Shown: positions 15,723 to 24,558 of the stretch, in pieces | Layout of the letters: each line of letters begins with the position of its first letter | How positions within the stretch are numbered: the first letter of the stretch is position 1 | Assembly: GCA_025934775.1 (NCBI GenBank) | Contig: JAICWO010000012.1 | Location: forward strand, 124,001 to 188,000 | DNA from: Gemmatimonadaceae bacterium | GTDB taxonomy: Bacteria > Gemmatimonadota > Gemmatimonadetes > Gemmatimonadales > Gemmatimonadaceae | Reading direction: 5' to 3' | Length of the DNA stretch: 64,000 bases | Notes under the pieces: generated by a model | What the model was told of the DNA's origin: nothing | The model's database searches: none | Seen by the model: the letters and a program-made list of their open reading frames with translations, nothing else | Program-made: the position numbers and the translations under genes

Positions 15723-17036
15723 ATGATCGACGAACACGACGCGGATTGCGGTTGTCAGGAGTACAACGAGCTCTCGAGGCGGCAGTTCCTCTCGGGGATG
15801 GCGGCGGTGTCGGCGGCGGCGTTCTTTCCGTCGTGGCTCCCCAAGATCGTCCTCGCGAAGCACTACGCCGCGAACCGGGATGTGATCGTCTCGATCTTCA
15901 TGCGCGGCGGCGCGGACGGGCTGTCGCTCTGCGTGCCGTACGGCGATCCGGCCTACTACACGTCGCGCACCACGATCGCCATTCCTCGCCCCGATGCGTC
16001 GTCGGCGAATCGCGGCATCGATCTCGACGGCTTCTTCATGCTGCCGCAGGCGATGGCCGCGCTCGTGCCGGCGTTCGCGGCGAAGAATCTGCTGATCACG
16101 CACGCGACGGGGCAGACGTACGTCACGCGCTCGCACTTCGACGCTCAGCGGTTCATGGAGACGGGCAAGCCCGCCGATCCGACGATCATCACCGGATGGC
16201 TCGGACGGCATCTCGCGAGCATTCCGCCGGCGAACCCGCAGGCGCCGCTCCGCGCCGTCGGCGTGGCGAGCGGACTGCAACGCACGCTCGTCGGCCCGAT
16301 CGGCGTGCAGGGACTCTATGCAACCAAAACGTTGCCTATCGCCGACCCGACGAACTACACGATCGGCGGGAGCGCGACGACGTCGGCCGCGCGCGCCGCG
16401 TTCATTCAGGGCGATTACGCATCCGCGGACGAGCCGGTGCACTCGGCGGCGCTCGACGCGACGAACACGCTCACGCTGCTCAAGAGCGTGAACTTCGCCG
16501 CGTACGCGCCGGCGAACGGCGCCGCGTATCCGGCCAGCGCGTTCGGCAAAGCGCTGCGCTCGGTGGCGGTGCTGATCAAGAACGACGTCGGGATCGAGGC
16601 CGCGCAGGTGGACATCGGCGGATGGGACACGCACTCGGCGCAGGACCCGCTCGCGGGGTCGATGTTCAAGACGATGCAGGATTTCTCGAATTCGCTCGCC
16701 GCGTTCTACGCGGACGTCGTCGCGACCGGCTACAACGTCACGGTCGTGGCGATCTCGGAATTCGGACGCAACGTGCGGGAGAACGGGAGCGCGGGCACGG
16801 ACCACGGGCGCGCGACGACGTTGTTCGCGATGGGGCAGGGGATCGCCGGCGGCCGCGTGCTGACGAAGAACTGGCCCGGCCTGGCGCACGAGAATCTCGA
16901 GGCGGGGCAGGACCTGAAGGTGACGCTCGACTATCGCGACGTGCTGTCGGAGATCGTGCAGAACCGGTTAGCGAATCCGAATCTCGATTTCATCTTCCCG
17001 ACGTGGGCGCCGACGATGTTGGGGGTGACGAGGTAG
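15723..17036 (+). CDS. DUF1501 family protein with twin-arginine signal
   Basis: This 437-residue protein carries a Tat-type leader: SRRQFLSGMAAVSAAAFF after a short acidic N-terminus. The body has an alkaline-phosphatase/sulfatase-like fold pattern, with VSIFMRGGADGLSLCVPY, SHFDAQRFMETGK, DIGGWDTHSAQ and AISEFGRNVRENGS followed by DHGRATTLFAMG. These acidic and histidine clusters are the DUF1501 equivalents of metal ligands. It forms a pair with the DUF1800 gene just upstream. Its substrate is unknown. It ends in a tract of four GTGGAGA heptads. Confidence 0.93.
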   Translation: MIDEHDADCGCQEYNELSRRQFLSGMAAVSAAAFFPSWLPKIVLAKHYAANRDVIVSIFMRGGADGLSLCVPYGDPAYYTSRTTIAIPRPDASSANRGIDLDGFFMLPQAMAALVPAFAAKNLLITHATGQTYVTRSHFDAQRFMETGKPADPTIITGWLGRHLASIPPANPQAPLRAVGVASGLQRTLVGPIGVQGLYATKTLPIADPTNYTIGGSATTSAARAAFIQGDYASADEPVHSAALDATNTLTLLKSVNFAAYAPANGAAYPASAFGKALRSVAVLIKNDVGIEAAQVDIGGWDTHSAQDPLAGSMFKTMQDFSNSLAAFYADVVATGYNVTVVAISEFGRNVRENGSAGTDHGRATTLFAMGQGIAGGRVLTKNWPGLAHENLEAGQDLKVTLDYRDVLSEIVQNRLANPNLDFIFPTWAPTMLGVTR

Positions 17037-17042
17037 GGAGGA

Positions 17043-17070
17043 GTGGAGAGTGGAGAGTGGAGAGTGGAGA
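17043..17070. repeat. Tandem GTGGAGA heptads
   Basis: Four perfect GTGGAGA copies in tandem lie between the stops of the DUF1501 gene and the convergent cupredoxin gene, with a partial fifth copy. They are the same word as in the palindrome at 3410-3489, but here there is only one arm and no inverted partner. Confidence 0.92.
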
Positions 17071-17076
17071 GTGGTA

Positions 17077-17430
17077 TTATTGAACGCTGACTTCGCCTAG
17101 CATTCCAGGGTGCACATCGCACACGTAGTGAAAGTCGCCGCGAGTCGTGAAAATGCTCAGGGCGGTCCCGGTGGAGTGGACGGGGAGATCATTGGGTGCT
17201 CCCTGAATGCGTGGCGTGAATCGCACGTTGTGGCCTTGTCCGTCCGAGCCGCTGCTGAAATTCCAACGAACTGTGTCGCCGACGGTGATCGTTTCAAACG
17301 TGGGACTGAACGCCTCTCCGATCGTGTAGATGTCGACCGTCTTGTTCGTAGACACCGGCGGTGTCGACGACGCATCACTTCCGCCGCACGCCGCCGCACC
17401 GAGCAACGCGACAATCAATCGTACCTGCAT
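17077..17430 (-). CDS. Cupredoxin (plastocyanin-like) lipoprotein
   Basis: This is a 117-residue exported blue-copper-type protein. The leader MQVRLIVALLGAAACGG ends in a lipobox-like cysteine, so it may be a lipoprotein. The copper ligands are visible: a first histidine in GQGHNVRF, then the C-terminal loop HYVCDVHPGMLG with Cys, His and Met in order. Such proteins shuttle electrons in the periplasm. Its start codon is only 2-14 bases from the start of the lipoprotein gene read the other way, so each promoter must lie inside the other gene unless a start is misplaced. Confidence 0.88.
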   Translation of the reverse strand: MQVRLIVALLGAAACGGSDASSTPPVSTNKTVDIYTIGEAFSPTFETITVGDTVRWNFSSGSDGQGHNVRFTPRIQGAPNDLPVHSTGTALSIFTTRGDFHYVCDVHPGMLGEVSVQ

Positions 17431-17444
17431 GGATGAGCGCACCG

Positions 17445-17936
17445 ATGAGTGAAACGCGATACCGACGGTGGAACGGCTGGTGGACGTCGCGTCGAGCACG
17501 AACGTTAGGAGTCGCAGCGACCGCGGCGCTGGTGCTCGTCACGGCGTGCGGCGGTGACTCGAGCACCGGCCCGGGCGTGCCCAAGTCGCCGGTCGGCAAC
17601 TATACGGTGGCGACCGTGAACGGCAAGGCGCTGCCGTTCACGATCTTTTCGGACACCGGTTTCAAGTACGAGGAAACCGCCGGCACGCTCGCGCTGACCA
17701 GCGACGGCAAGTACTCGTTCGTCACGACGTTTCGACAGACCGTGGAGTCGGATGTCGAGGTCTTCGTCGACAGCACCTTCGGCAGATGGACGCAGAGCGG
17801 CGCATCGCTCAGCTTCGTCGACGCGCTCGACAGCACGTCGACGGCGACGGCCACATGGGCGGCGCCGCAGCTCACGTTCACACTGAGTGACAGCGGCGCG
17901 ACGTCGATCACGATCGTGTACGCGCTGAAGCCGTGA
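17445..17936 (+). CDS. Putative lipoprotein of unknown function
   Basis: This 163-residue protein has a basic N-terminus (RRWNGWWTSRRARTLG) and the lipoprotein leader AATAALVLVTACGGD, so it is likely anchored in the membrane. The mature part starts PVGNYTVATVNGKALPF, followed by beta-strand-rich repeats typical of small lipocalin-like or META-like domains. I do not recognise a catalytic motif. An alternative ATG lies at 17433. It is head-to-head with the cupredoxin gene. Confidence 0.75.
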   Translation: MSETRYRRWNGWWTSRRARTLGVAATAALVLVTACGGDSSTGPGVPKSPVGNYTVATVNGKALPFTIFSDTGFKYEETAGTLALTSDGKYSFVTTFRQTVESDVEVFVDSTFGRWTQSGASLSFVDALDSTSTATATWAAPQLTFTLSDSGATSITIVYALKP

Positions 17937-17943
17937 TTGGTCG

Positions 17944-17971
17944 GCGGATCGTGGACCGTGGAGCGTGCTTC
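17944..17971. repeat. Short heptad run (GTGGACC/GTGGAGC)
   Basis: GCGGATC, GTGGACC, GTGGAGC and GTGCTTC follow each other in 7-base phase, eight bases after the lipoprotein stop and before the convergent ClC stop. It is a short relative of the other GTGGAnn tracts. Confidence 0.6.
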
Positions 17972-17987
17972 GACGCGCTCGCGCCGG

Positions 17988-19718
17988 TTACACCGCCGTG
18001 GCGAGGCTCTTCTCGTAGACGAGGAACACGTCGCGGCGGCTCAGCAGGCCAACGAACCGCGGCCCCCTCGAGTCGTCGGATTCCACGATCGGCAAGGCGT
18101 CGACCCCGCGCGCGTTCATCACCGTGAGCGCACGCCGCAGTGAATCGCGCGGCGACACGGCCTCGATCGGCTCGGCGAGATCAGCGGCGAGCACGACGGT
18201 GCCCAGCTCGTCGCGGACGATGATCGCGTCGCGCAGCGCGTGGTGATTGACCAAGCCGACGAGGATCCCGTCGTCGTCGGTCACGGGCAGCACGTCGTGG
18301 CTCGTGGTCGCCGCGGCGGCGATCAGGTCGTCGATCGAGGCGTTCGCGGGCACGGGCTGCACGTCGCGATCGATCGCGTCGCCGACGTGCGTGTGATCCA
18401 TGATCGACTGGTCGACGCCATGCGCCAGATGCTCGCCGCGCGCCGCGAGCCATCCGTCGTACAGGCCATGCGGCGCGAACCAGCGCGACGTCACATAGGC
18501 GATCACACCGACGATCATGAGCGGCACGACGTAGGTGTAGTCGTCGGTCATCTCGAAACCGATGAAGATCGCCGTGAGCGGCGCGCGCGTCGCGCCGGCG
18601 ACCATGCCGCCCATACCGACGAACGCCCATGCGTGCGCGCGCACGAGCGATGGCACCAGCTCGTGGCCAAGCACGCCAAGACCGCCGCCGAGCGCCGCGC
18701 CGATGAACAGCGTCGGCGTGAACACGCCGCCCGAGCCGCCGAAGCCGAGCGTCACGACGGTCGCCACGATCTTGCCGAGGGTGATCGCGAGCAGCGCGTA
18801 CCAGGCCATGCCGCCGAAGATCGGCGCCGGGATCGCGAGGTGGCCATTGCCGGCGAGCAGCCCGCGCGACATGAGCACGATCGCGCCAACGGCGATGCCG
18901 CCGATGACTGGAGCGAGCCAGCGGGGGCCGGGCATGCGCTTCCCGATCTCGATCGCCTTCAGGTACCACCGCGAGTAGAGTGCCGAGACAAATCCGCACG
19001 CGATGCCGAGGAGCGGGTACATCAGGATCTCGACGGGCCGCGTGCTCGCCGGGACGTCCGAGGCGAAGATGGGATGGCCGCCGAAGAACGGCCGCACCGT
19101 CAACGCGCCGACGACGCTCGCGATGACCACGGGGCTGAACGCGCCCACTGAGAAGGAGCCGAGCACTTCCTCGAGCGCGAAAAACGCGCCGGCAAACGGC
19201 GCGTTGAACGCGGCGGCGATACCCGCGGCCGCGCCGCAGCCGACGAGGATTTTGGTATGTCGCGGCTGAAAGTGCAGACGCCGGGCGATGGATGAGCCGA
19301 GTCCCGCGCCGAGGACCGCGACCGGACCTTCGCTGCCGGCGGAGCCGCCGGAGCCCAAGGTGAGCGCCGACGCGATCGTGCGGAGAACGACCGGGCGCGA
19401 TCGAATGACGCCATCGCGCTTCGCGATCGCGAGCTGCACGTCGGGGACGTTCTGTCCTTCGGGCGTTCGCGTGCGAAAGACGACGAACCACGCGGCCCAG
19501 AGGCCGAACGCGGTGAGCAGCGGGAGATAGAACGCCTGCCCCACGCGCGGGAGCCGCGATTGCGGGAACTGGATGAACGTGAGGTGGGCGAGGTCGATCA
19601 GGCCGTAGAATCCGACGACCGACAGGCCGCTCGCAAAACCGATGATGGCCCCGAAGACCATCAGGGTGGCGCCCTCGTCCCAATCGCGTCGCTCGAGCCA
19701 CTCCTGGAATCGCTGCAT
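17988..19718 (-). CDS. ClC chloride/proton antiporter with CBS domains
   Basis: This 576-residue protein has a ClC core (about residues 20-425) and a C-terminal pair of CBS domains (about 440-570). The key segment GGSAGSEGPVAVLGAGLGS contains the gating glutamate in SEGP, which in the family marks Cl-/H+ exchangers. The second filter region is GFGGSGGVFTPTLFIGAALG. The CBS pair begins HVGDAIDRDVQPV and ends GLLSRRDVFLVYEKS, and may sense nucleotides. It would move chloride or similar anions in exchange for protons across the inner membrane. It stands alone and converges on the upstream lipoprotein gene. Confidence 0.93.
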   Translation of the reverse strand: MQRFQEWLERRDWDEGATLMVFGAIIGFASGLSVVGFYGLIDLAHLTFIQFPQSRLPRVGQAFYLPLLTAFGLWAAWFVVFRTRTPEGQNVPDVQLAIAKRDGVIRSRPVVLRTIASALTLGSGGSAGSEGPVAVLGAGLGSSIARRLHFQPRHTKILVGCGAAAGIAAAFNAPFAGAFFALEEVLGSFSVGAFSPVVIASVVGALTVRPFFGGHPIFASDVPASTRPVEILMYPLLGIACGFVSALYSRWYLKAIEIGKRMPGPRWLAPVIGGIAVGAIVLMSRGLLAGNGHLAIPAPIFGGMAWYALLAITLGKIVATVVTLGFGGSGGVFTPTLFIGAALGGGLGVLGHELVPSLVRAHAWAFVGMGGMVAGATRAPLTAIFIGFEMTDDYTYVVPLMIVGVIAYVTSRWFAPHGLYDGWLAARGEHLAHGVDQSIMDHTHVGDAIDRDVQPVPANASIDDLIAAAATTSHDVLPVTDDDGILVGLVNHHALRDAIIVRDELGTVVLAADLAEPIEAVSPRDSLRRALTVMNARGVDALPIVESDDSRGPRFVGLLSRRDVFLVYEKSLATAV

Positions 19719-19828
19719 TCGAGTGAATCTAGCGAGCGATGCCTGCCGTCATTCGAGCGGCGCTATGGTCGATGCGGGCACGGAACAGGATGACCTCGGG
19801 ACGGCTCCGGTGCCCGAATGCGGCGACG

Positions 19829-20617
19829 CTACACGCCGCCGTACCACTCGTACCCGCGATCGCTCCAGTACCCGCCGTTCCGCGCCGGGAGAAACGAGAT
19901 GCGCGTCAGGTATTTAGTGTTTTTATATCCGAGCTTGACCGGCGAGTAGATACGCGCCGGCGCGCCCCACGACGGATTGAGATAGTGGCCGTCCTGCGCG
20001 TACACGACGAGCGTCTGCGGGTGCATCGCGCTGTCGATGTCCCAGCTCTCGTGGTAGTCGTCGTCGAACGACGCGAAGTCCACGTACTGCGCGCCGGGCT
20101 GCGCGCCGGCGAGCTTCGCGATGTCGGCCAGGCGCACGCCCGTCCGTGTGGCGACGGCGGTCCAGCCCTCGACGCAGAAGTGATCGAGCCGGTAGCCGAT
20201 GCGCGGCAGCGAGGCGAGATCCGCGAGCGACAGCTCGAGCGGCCGCTTGACCATGCCGTCGACCTTGAGCCGCCAGAGTCCGCGCGTCGATTCGTCCCAG
20301 ATCGGAACGCTGTCGGAGACGTAGTACGCGGGGAAGTGCTGGCCGGCGATCTTCGCGCTGGCGCGCGGAACGTCCATCGAAGTATGGCGGAGCAGCGCGC
20401 GTTCGACCGTCTCGTTCTTCGCTTCGGCGAACTCGAGCAGCGACTGCGCCGACTTGGGTCCCTCGGAATTGCAGGCCGCGAGCAGCAGCGCGCCGAACGT
20501 ACCGCTCGCCGCCGCGAGAAACCGGCGCCGGTCGATTCCCGCCTGCTCGGCGGCGTGGCCGCGCGTCGCGCGCATCGCGCGCGTCACGGGCGGGTGGTCA
20601 GTGTCGCGCGGAGCCAT
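19829..20617 (-). CDS. Molybdopterin-dependent oxidoreductase (sulfite oxidase/MsrP-like), Tat-exported
   Basis: This 262-residue protein has a Tat leader with DRRRFLAAASGTFGALLLAA ending in a possible lipobox Cys. The molybdopterin-binding domain includes GLWRLKVDGMVKRPLELSL and DHFCVEGWTAVATRTGV; the cysteine of FCVEGW is the expected Mo ligand. The tail LGYKNTKYLTRISFLP is typical of the sulfite oxidase fold. It is the last gene of a minus-strand operon whose upstream member is a cytochrome b that overlaps it by 20 bases and should take its electrons. Sulfite is the most likely substrate given the TSUP exporter in the same operon; methionine sulfoxide reduction as in MsrP/MsrQ is the alternative. 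Confidence 0.87.
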   Translation of the reverse strand: MAPRDTDHPPVTRAMRATRGHAAEQAGIDRRRFLAAASGTFGALLLAACNSEGPKSAQSLLEFAEAKNETVERALLRHTSMDVPRASAKIAGQHFPAYYVSDSVPIWDESTRGLWRLKVDGMVKRPLELSLADLASLPRIGYRLDHFCVEGWTAVATRTGVRLADIAKLAGAQPGAQYVDFASFDDDYHESWDIDSAMHPQTLVVYAQDGHYLNPSWGAPARIYSPVKLGYKNTKYLTRISFLPARNGGYWSDRGYEWYGGV

Positions 20618-21323
20618 CGGGCGCCTTCGTCGCGGACGACGGGAGCAGGTGCACCAGCGGACGCGCGTTGCGCGCCTCGGGGGACAGATCCTCGCGATAC
20701 CGGCCGGTGATCATCGACGGAATCGAGTAGGGATCCACGGTGAACACCATGAAGATGTGGCCGATCGTGAGCACGACGAGCAGCACCATGGCGAGGAAGT
20801 GCCAGTAGCGCGCCCACACGTACCCGCCGAGCAGGTTGGTGAGCGGCGACAGCTCGACGGGCTTCCAGATCGCGAGCCCGGTGATCACGGCCAGGATGCC
20901 GACGAGCGGCATGCTGAAGTACGCCATCCGCTGGAGCGCGTTGTGCTTGCCCTGGCGCGGGTGGTCTTTGCGCGCCGTGACGTAGAAGCGCACCATCTGC
21001 CATGAATCGTGGAACACGCCGCGCCGCGGCACGAGGTCGCGCCATTCGCCGTGCAGATAGATGAAGGCGAGGTAGACGAGACCGTTCGCGACGAGCACCC
21101 ACATCATCGCGAAGTGCCAGTTGCGCGCGCCGGCGAGCCAGCCGCCGAAGGTGAGGTTGGCGGGAATCGCGCGGCCGGCGAACGGATAGCAGCAGAAGGT
21201 CCCGCCCTTGCGCGCGAACGCGGGGTACGCGTTGAAGATGCGCAGCCCGCTCCCGACCATGATCGTGAGCGCGACGACGTTGACCCAGTGCGTGATGCGG
21301 ACGACGGCGTGATGGCGTTTCAT
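20598..21323 (-). CDS. Cytochrome b subunit (b561/formate-dehydrogenase-gamma type)
   Basis: This 241-residue membrane protein starts MKRHHAVVRITHWVNVVALT, where the histidines are the usual first haem ligands of the family. Further histidines sit in membrane segments: ARNWHFAMMWVLVANGLVYL, YWHFLAMVLLVVLTIGHIFM. Four to five helices are predicted. It should carry two haems b and pass electrons between the quinone pool and the periplasmic Mo-enzyme encoded directly downstream. Its ATG overlaps the stop of the DUF1634 gene (ATGA) and its end overlaps the Mo-enzyme gene by 20 bases, so the set is tightly coupled. Confidence 0.88.
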   Translation of the reverse strand: MKRHHAVVRITHWVNVVALTIMVGSGLRIFNAYPAFARKGGTFCCYPFAGRAIPANLTFGGWLAGARNWHFAMMWVLVANGLVYLAFIYLHGEWRDLVPRRGVFHDSWQMVRFYVTARKDHPRQGKHNALQRMAYFSMPLVGILAVITGLAIWKPVELSPLTNLLGGYVWARYWHFLAMVLLVVLTIGHIFMVFTVDPYSIPSMITGRYREDLSPEARNARPLVHLLPSSATKAPDGSARH

Positions 21324-21718
21324 GCTTTGCCGTATAGTATTCCGTAAAGCAACAATACTAATACTATGCTGGTGACGACGATGTACGTCTTGTCGCGCTG
21401 GACGCTGAACGCGACGAGCGTCAGCGCCACGCGCGCCACCGGCGTGGCGATCAGCAGCAGCAGCCCCAACTGAACGACCGACCGGCTGTCCAGCGCCAGC
21501 GCGCCGCGCCAGATCCCCGCGAGGGTGCTCAGCGCCGCCGGCTCTCCTCTGAACGCGCCAAAGCTTACGGCGGTTCCCCCGTGTTGCACCAGAAGCAGCA
21601 CACCCCCGGCGAGCACCACCGCGGCGGCGATCAGCACGCCGATCTGCAGCAGGCGGCCAATCACCTGCTCGATCTGGTGATCGCTCCAACGCCGCTGCCC
21701 GGAATCAGGCGCCGTCAT
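21320..21718 (-). CDS. DUF1634 membrane protein
   Basis: This 132-residue protein has three hydrophobic helices: RLLQIGVLIAAAVVLAGGVL, VVQLGLLLLIATPVARVALT, and a C-terminal YIVVTSIVLVLLLYGILYG. DUF1634 proteins are usually encoded next to TSUP-type exporters, as here, and probably form part of that transporter. It overlaps the upstream TSUP gene by four bases and the downstream cytochrome b gene by four bases. Its last helix is encoded by a run of AT-ending codons (21331-21368), unlike the rest of the gene. Confidence 0.88.
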   Translation of the reverse strand: MTAPDSGQRRWSDHQIEQVIGRLLQIGVLIAAAVVLAGGVLLLVQHGGTAVSFGAFRGEPAALSTLAGIWRGALALDSRSVVQLGLLLLIATPVARVALTLVAFSVQRDKTYIVVTSIVLVLLLYGILYGKA

Positions 21719-22551
21719 AGGCCCCCCGTCGCGCCTTTGTACAACATCTCGATCGCCATCACGACGACCACGATCGTGAAGAGCTGCCGGAGCCGCGTCG
21801 TGTTCGCGACGCCGAGAATCCGCGCGCCGAGCAGCGCGCCGCCCAACACGCCGAGCATCACCGGAAAGGCGATCGTCGGGTCGATGTACCCGCGGTGCAG
21901 GTACACGCCCGCGCTCGCCGCGGCGGTCACGCCGATCATGAAGTTGCTCGTCGTCGTCGAGACCTTGAACGGCAGCCGCATCATCTGATCCATCGCCAGC
22001 ACCTTCACGATCCCGGAGCCAATGCCGAGCAGCGCGGAGAGGATGCCGGCGATCCACATGATCGCGAACCCCTGCGGGACGCGGTCGACGGAGTACGGCT
22101 GGAGACCGGCCGGCGTCGGATACGTGGAGTCGAGGCGAAGCCGCACCGACCAACTATGCGGCGTCGTGAGAATGGCGTGCTCGGCGCGCGGCTTCATCGA
22201 CCGATACGCGGTGTACAACAGTACGATGCCGAAGAGAAACGCCAGCGCGCTCGTCGGGACGATGCCGGACAGCACGGCGCCGATGAGCGCTCCCGTCGTG
22301 GTCGCGACCTCCAGCAGGATGCCGATCCGGACATTGGTGTAGCCTTCGCGCACGTATGCGGCGGCGGCGCCGGACGAGGTCGCGATCACGGATACGAGCG
22401 ATGCGCCTATCGCGTAGCGCAGATGTACGTGAAAGAGGAGCGTCAACATCGGGACGACGATGATGCCGCCGCCGAGGCCCGTGAGCGCTCCCAGGAGCCC
22501 GGCCGCGAACGAGCCGAACGCGATGAGCAGAGCAAACACGAGCGTAGTCAT
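21715..22551 (-). CDS. TSUP (TauE/SafE) family sulfite/sulfonate exporter
   Basis: This is a 278-residue membrane protein with two TSUP repeats. The first begins FGSFAAGLLGALTGLGGGII and the second AGILSALLGIGSGIVKVLAM; the small-residue GxxGxGGG motif in each is the family hallmark. About eight helices are predicted. TSUP proteins export sulfite, sulfoacetate and similar anions. It is the first gene of the operon leading to DUF1634, cytochrome b and the Mo-oxidoreductase, which supports sulfite as cargo. The gene is divergent from the large L,D-transpeptidase gene, with 154 bases between them. Confidence 0.9.
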   Translation of the reverse strand: MTTLVFALLIAFGSFAAGLLGALTGLGGGIIVVPMLTLLFHVHLRYAIGASLVSVIATSSGAAAAYVREGYTNVRIGILLEVATTTGALIGAVLSGIVPTSALAFLFGIVLLYTAYRSMKPRAEHAILTTPHSWSVRLRLDSTYPTPAGLQPYSVDRVPQGFAIMWIAGILSALLGIGSGIVKVLAMDQMMRLPFKVSTTTSNFMIGVTAAASAGVYLHRGYIDPTIAFPVMLGVLGGALLGARILGVANTTRLRQLFTIVVVVMAIEMLYKGATGGL

Positions 22552-22705
22552 GACGCACAATTTGGCAGCGCCGAGGTCCGGCTGACAGTCCGCATGAAAA
22601 AGCCAACATCGCGATACGCGACGTACGTGCGCACGCGACCAAGCGCCCTCGTCTGCGTTGGCCCGTAATTCGCCTTTCTGTTTATCGGGGCGTTGACGGA
22701 GATCA

Positions 22706-24469
22706 ATGACGATGTGGAAGCGAGCAGCCCGAACCGGGCGCATGATGGGAGGAATGATCGCCGCGGCCGTTCTGGTCGCGGCGTGCAAGTCGCGGAACGA
22801 AGCGGGCGGAGAGGTGAGCCGCAACTGGCGGCCGGCGTCGAGCGATCAGGTCATGGGCGTGCCCGCGGCGCAGGTGAAGAGCGCGCTCGAGTCGCGGCTC
22901 GCGGGCAAAGCCCCGGCGCCGCTCTCCGATGACGCATGGCACCACGTGAAACACCTCTATGCCACGTTCCAGGATCAACTGCTCTGGCTGGATGACAAGG
23001 GAGTGCATCAACCGCGAGTGAGCGCGCTGCTCATCGCGCTCGCCGGCGCGGACAGCGACGCGATCGCGCTCGGCAATTATCCGCTCTCGGAGTTGGCACA
23101 GGTGCTGAATGCGGTCGACGGGAAGCATCCCACCGCCGAGCAGCTCGCCGAGGCGGACATATTGCTCTCGTCCGCGTTCGCGACGTACGGCGAGAACATG
23201 CTCACCGGTCAGATGCAGCCGACGCAATACGGCCAGAACTGGCACATCAATCCGCTCGAAGAGCACGTCGACAGCGCGCTCGTGCTCACGATGCGCGACG
23301 ATGATTTCGCGGCCGGACTCCTCCGCATGCGTCCGCAGGATCCGGGATACGATTCGCTGCGCGTCGCGTTCGCGCGCTTCCGTACCGTCGTGGCGCACGG
23401 CGGCTGGCCGAGCGTTCCCGACGGCCGCGCGCTCAAGCGCGGCGATTCGGATTCGCCGGCGCGGCTGCAGGCGCTTCGCGCGCGACTCGCGGCCGAAGGC
23501 TTTCTCGCCGACACGACCGCGGCTCCGCAGCCGGCGACCGATTCGTCGACGAGCCGCGCCGCGCCGCGTGCGTCGCGCACCGGTCCGAACGTGTACGACG
23601 GCCAACTCGCCGCGGCGGTCGCTGACTTTCAAGCGCATCACGGGATCGTGGTCGACAGCATGCTGGGGACGGAGACGGTCACCGCGATGAACGTCCCGGC
23701 CAATTATCGTCTCGCGGAGATCGCGGCCAATCTCGAGCGGTATCGCTGGATGCCGCGCTCGCTCGGCTCCCGCTACATCATCGTGAACGTGCCGCAGTTC
23801 CATCTCGACGCGTACGACAGCGGGCAGAAGGCGCTCGAGATGAAAGTTGTCGTCGGCCAGGACTATGAGGACAAGGCGACGCCGGTGTTCAGCGACTCGA
23901 TGGAGTTCGTCGTGTTCCGTCCCTACTGGAACGTCACGCCCGACATCGCCGCGAAGGAAATTTTTCCGAAAGCGGCGGAGGATCCGGACTATCTCCAGCG
24001 GAACAACATGGAGGTGTACAGCGATCACGGGCAGCAGGCGGTGCGGCAGCTCCCGGGGCCCAAGAACTCGCTCGGTCTCGTGAAGTTCATGTTCCCGAAC
24101 GACTTCAACATTTACTTACACGACACGCCGGACGACCAGCTCTTCAAGAAGGACGTGCGCGCATTCAGCCACGGTTGCATTCGCCTGGAGAAGCCGGCGG
24201 AGCTCGCGACCTGGGTGCTGGGGTGGCCGATGGACAAGGTGCAGGACGCGATGCACAACGGCCCGAACAACCACCAGGTGAATCTGCCGCAGAAGATTCC
24301 GGTGTACATCGTGTACTTCACGACGTACGTCACCGACGGGCAGCTCTACTTCGGAAACGACCTCTACGAGCGCGATGCGACGATGGTGCAGGCGCTCGAG
24401 AACGTGGCGATGCCGTCGCCGCAGACGGTCCAGGCGCAACAGGCGTTGCTGCAGCTCGCGAAGGGCTGA
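22706..24469 (+). CDS. L,D-transpeptidase of the YcbB/LdtD type, lipoprotein
   Basis: This is a 587-residue envelope enzyme. The leader RMMGGMIAAAVLVAACKS ends in a lipobox. A long scaffold domain follows (about 50-280), then a peptidoglycan-binding repeat (AVADFQAHHGIVVDSMLGTE) and a YkuD domain with the active-site motif FSHGCIRLEKPAELATWVL (nucleophile C491). This is the YcbB arrangement, which makes 3-3 crosslinks in the wall and can bypass beta-lactam-sensitive enzymes. The ATG is four bases after GGAG; an ATG two codons on is possible. The next gene, an amidase, starts 89 bases downstream. Confidence 0.9.
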   Translation: MTMWKRAARTGRMMGGMIAAAVLVAACKSRNEAGGEVSRNWRPASSDQVMGVPAAQVKSALESRLAGKAPAPLSDDAWHHVKHLYATFQDQLLWLDDKGVHQPRVSALLIALAGADSDAIALGNYPLSELAQVLNAVDGKHPTAEQLAEADILLSSAFATYGENMLTGQMQPTQYGQNWHINPLEEHVDSALVLTMRDDDFAAGLLRMRPQDPGYDSLRVAFARFRTVVAHGGWPSVPDGRALKRGDSDSPARLQALRARLAAEGFLADTTAAPQPATDSSTSRAAPRASRTGPNVYDGQLAAAVADFQAHHGIVVDSMLGTETVTAMNVPANYRLAEIAANLERYRWMPRSLGSRYIIVNVPQFHLDAYDSGQKALEMKVVVGQDYEDKATPVFSDSMEFVVFRPYWNVTPDIAAKEIFPKAAEDPDYLQRNNMEVYSDHGQQAVRQLPGPKNSLGLVKFMFPNDFNIYLHDTPDDQLFKKDVRAFSHGCIRLEKPAELATWVLGWPMDKVQDAMHNGPNNHQVNLPQKIPVYIVYFTTYVTDGQLYFGNDLYERDATMVQALENVAMPSPQTVQAQQALLQLAKG

Positions 24470-24558
24470 GCCGATCGAGGCGAATTCGATCGGGAGGGTT
24501 TCGGTCCGCGCGCCGGCGGCGCAGCTTTGGCGGCGAACCCAACCTCCCGATCGTGAAG

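Noticed and set aside
24471-24493. CCGATCGA...TCGATCGG inverted repeat between the L,D-transpeptidase and the amidase genes as a terminator
   Set aside because: Only eight base pairs, a seven-base loop and no T-run; more likely chance in GATC-rich sequence.
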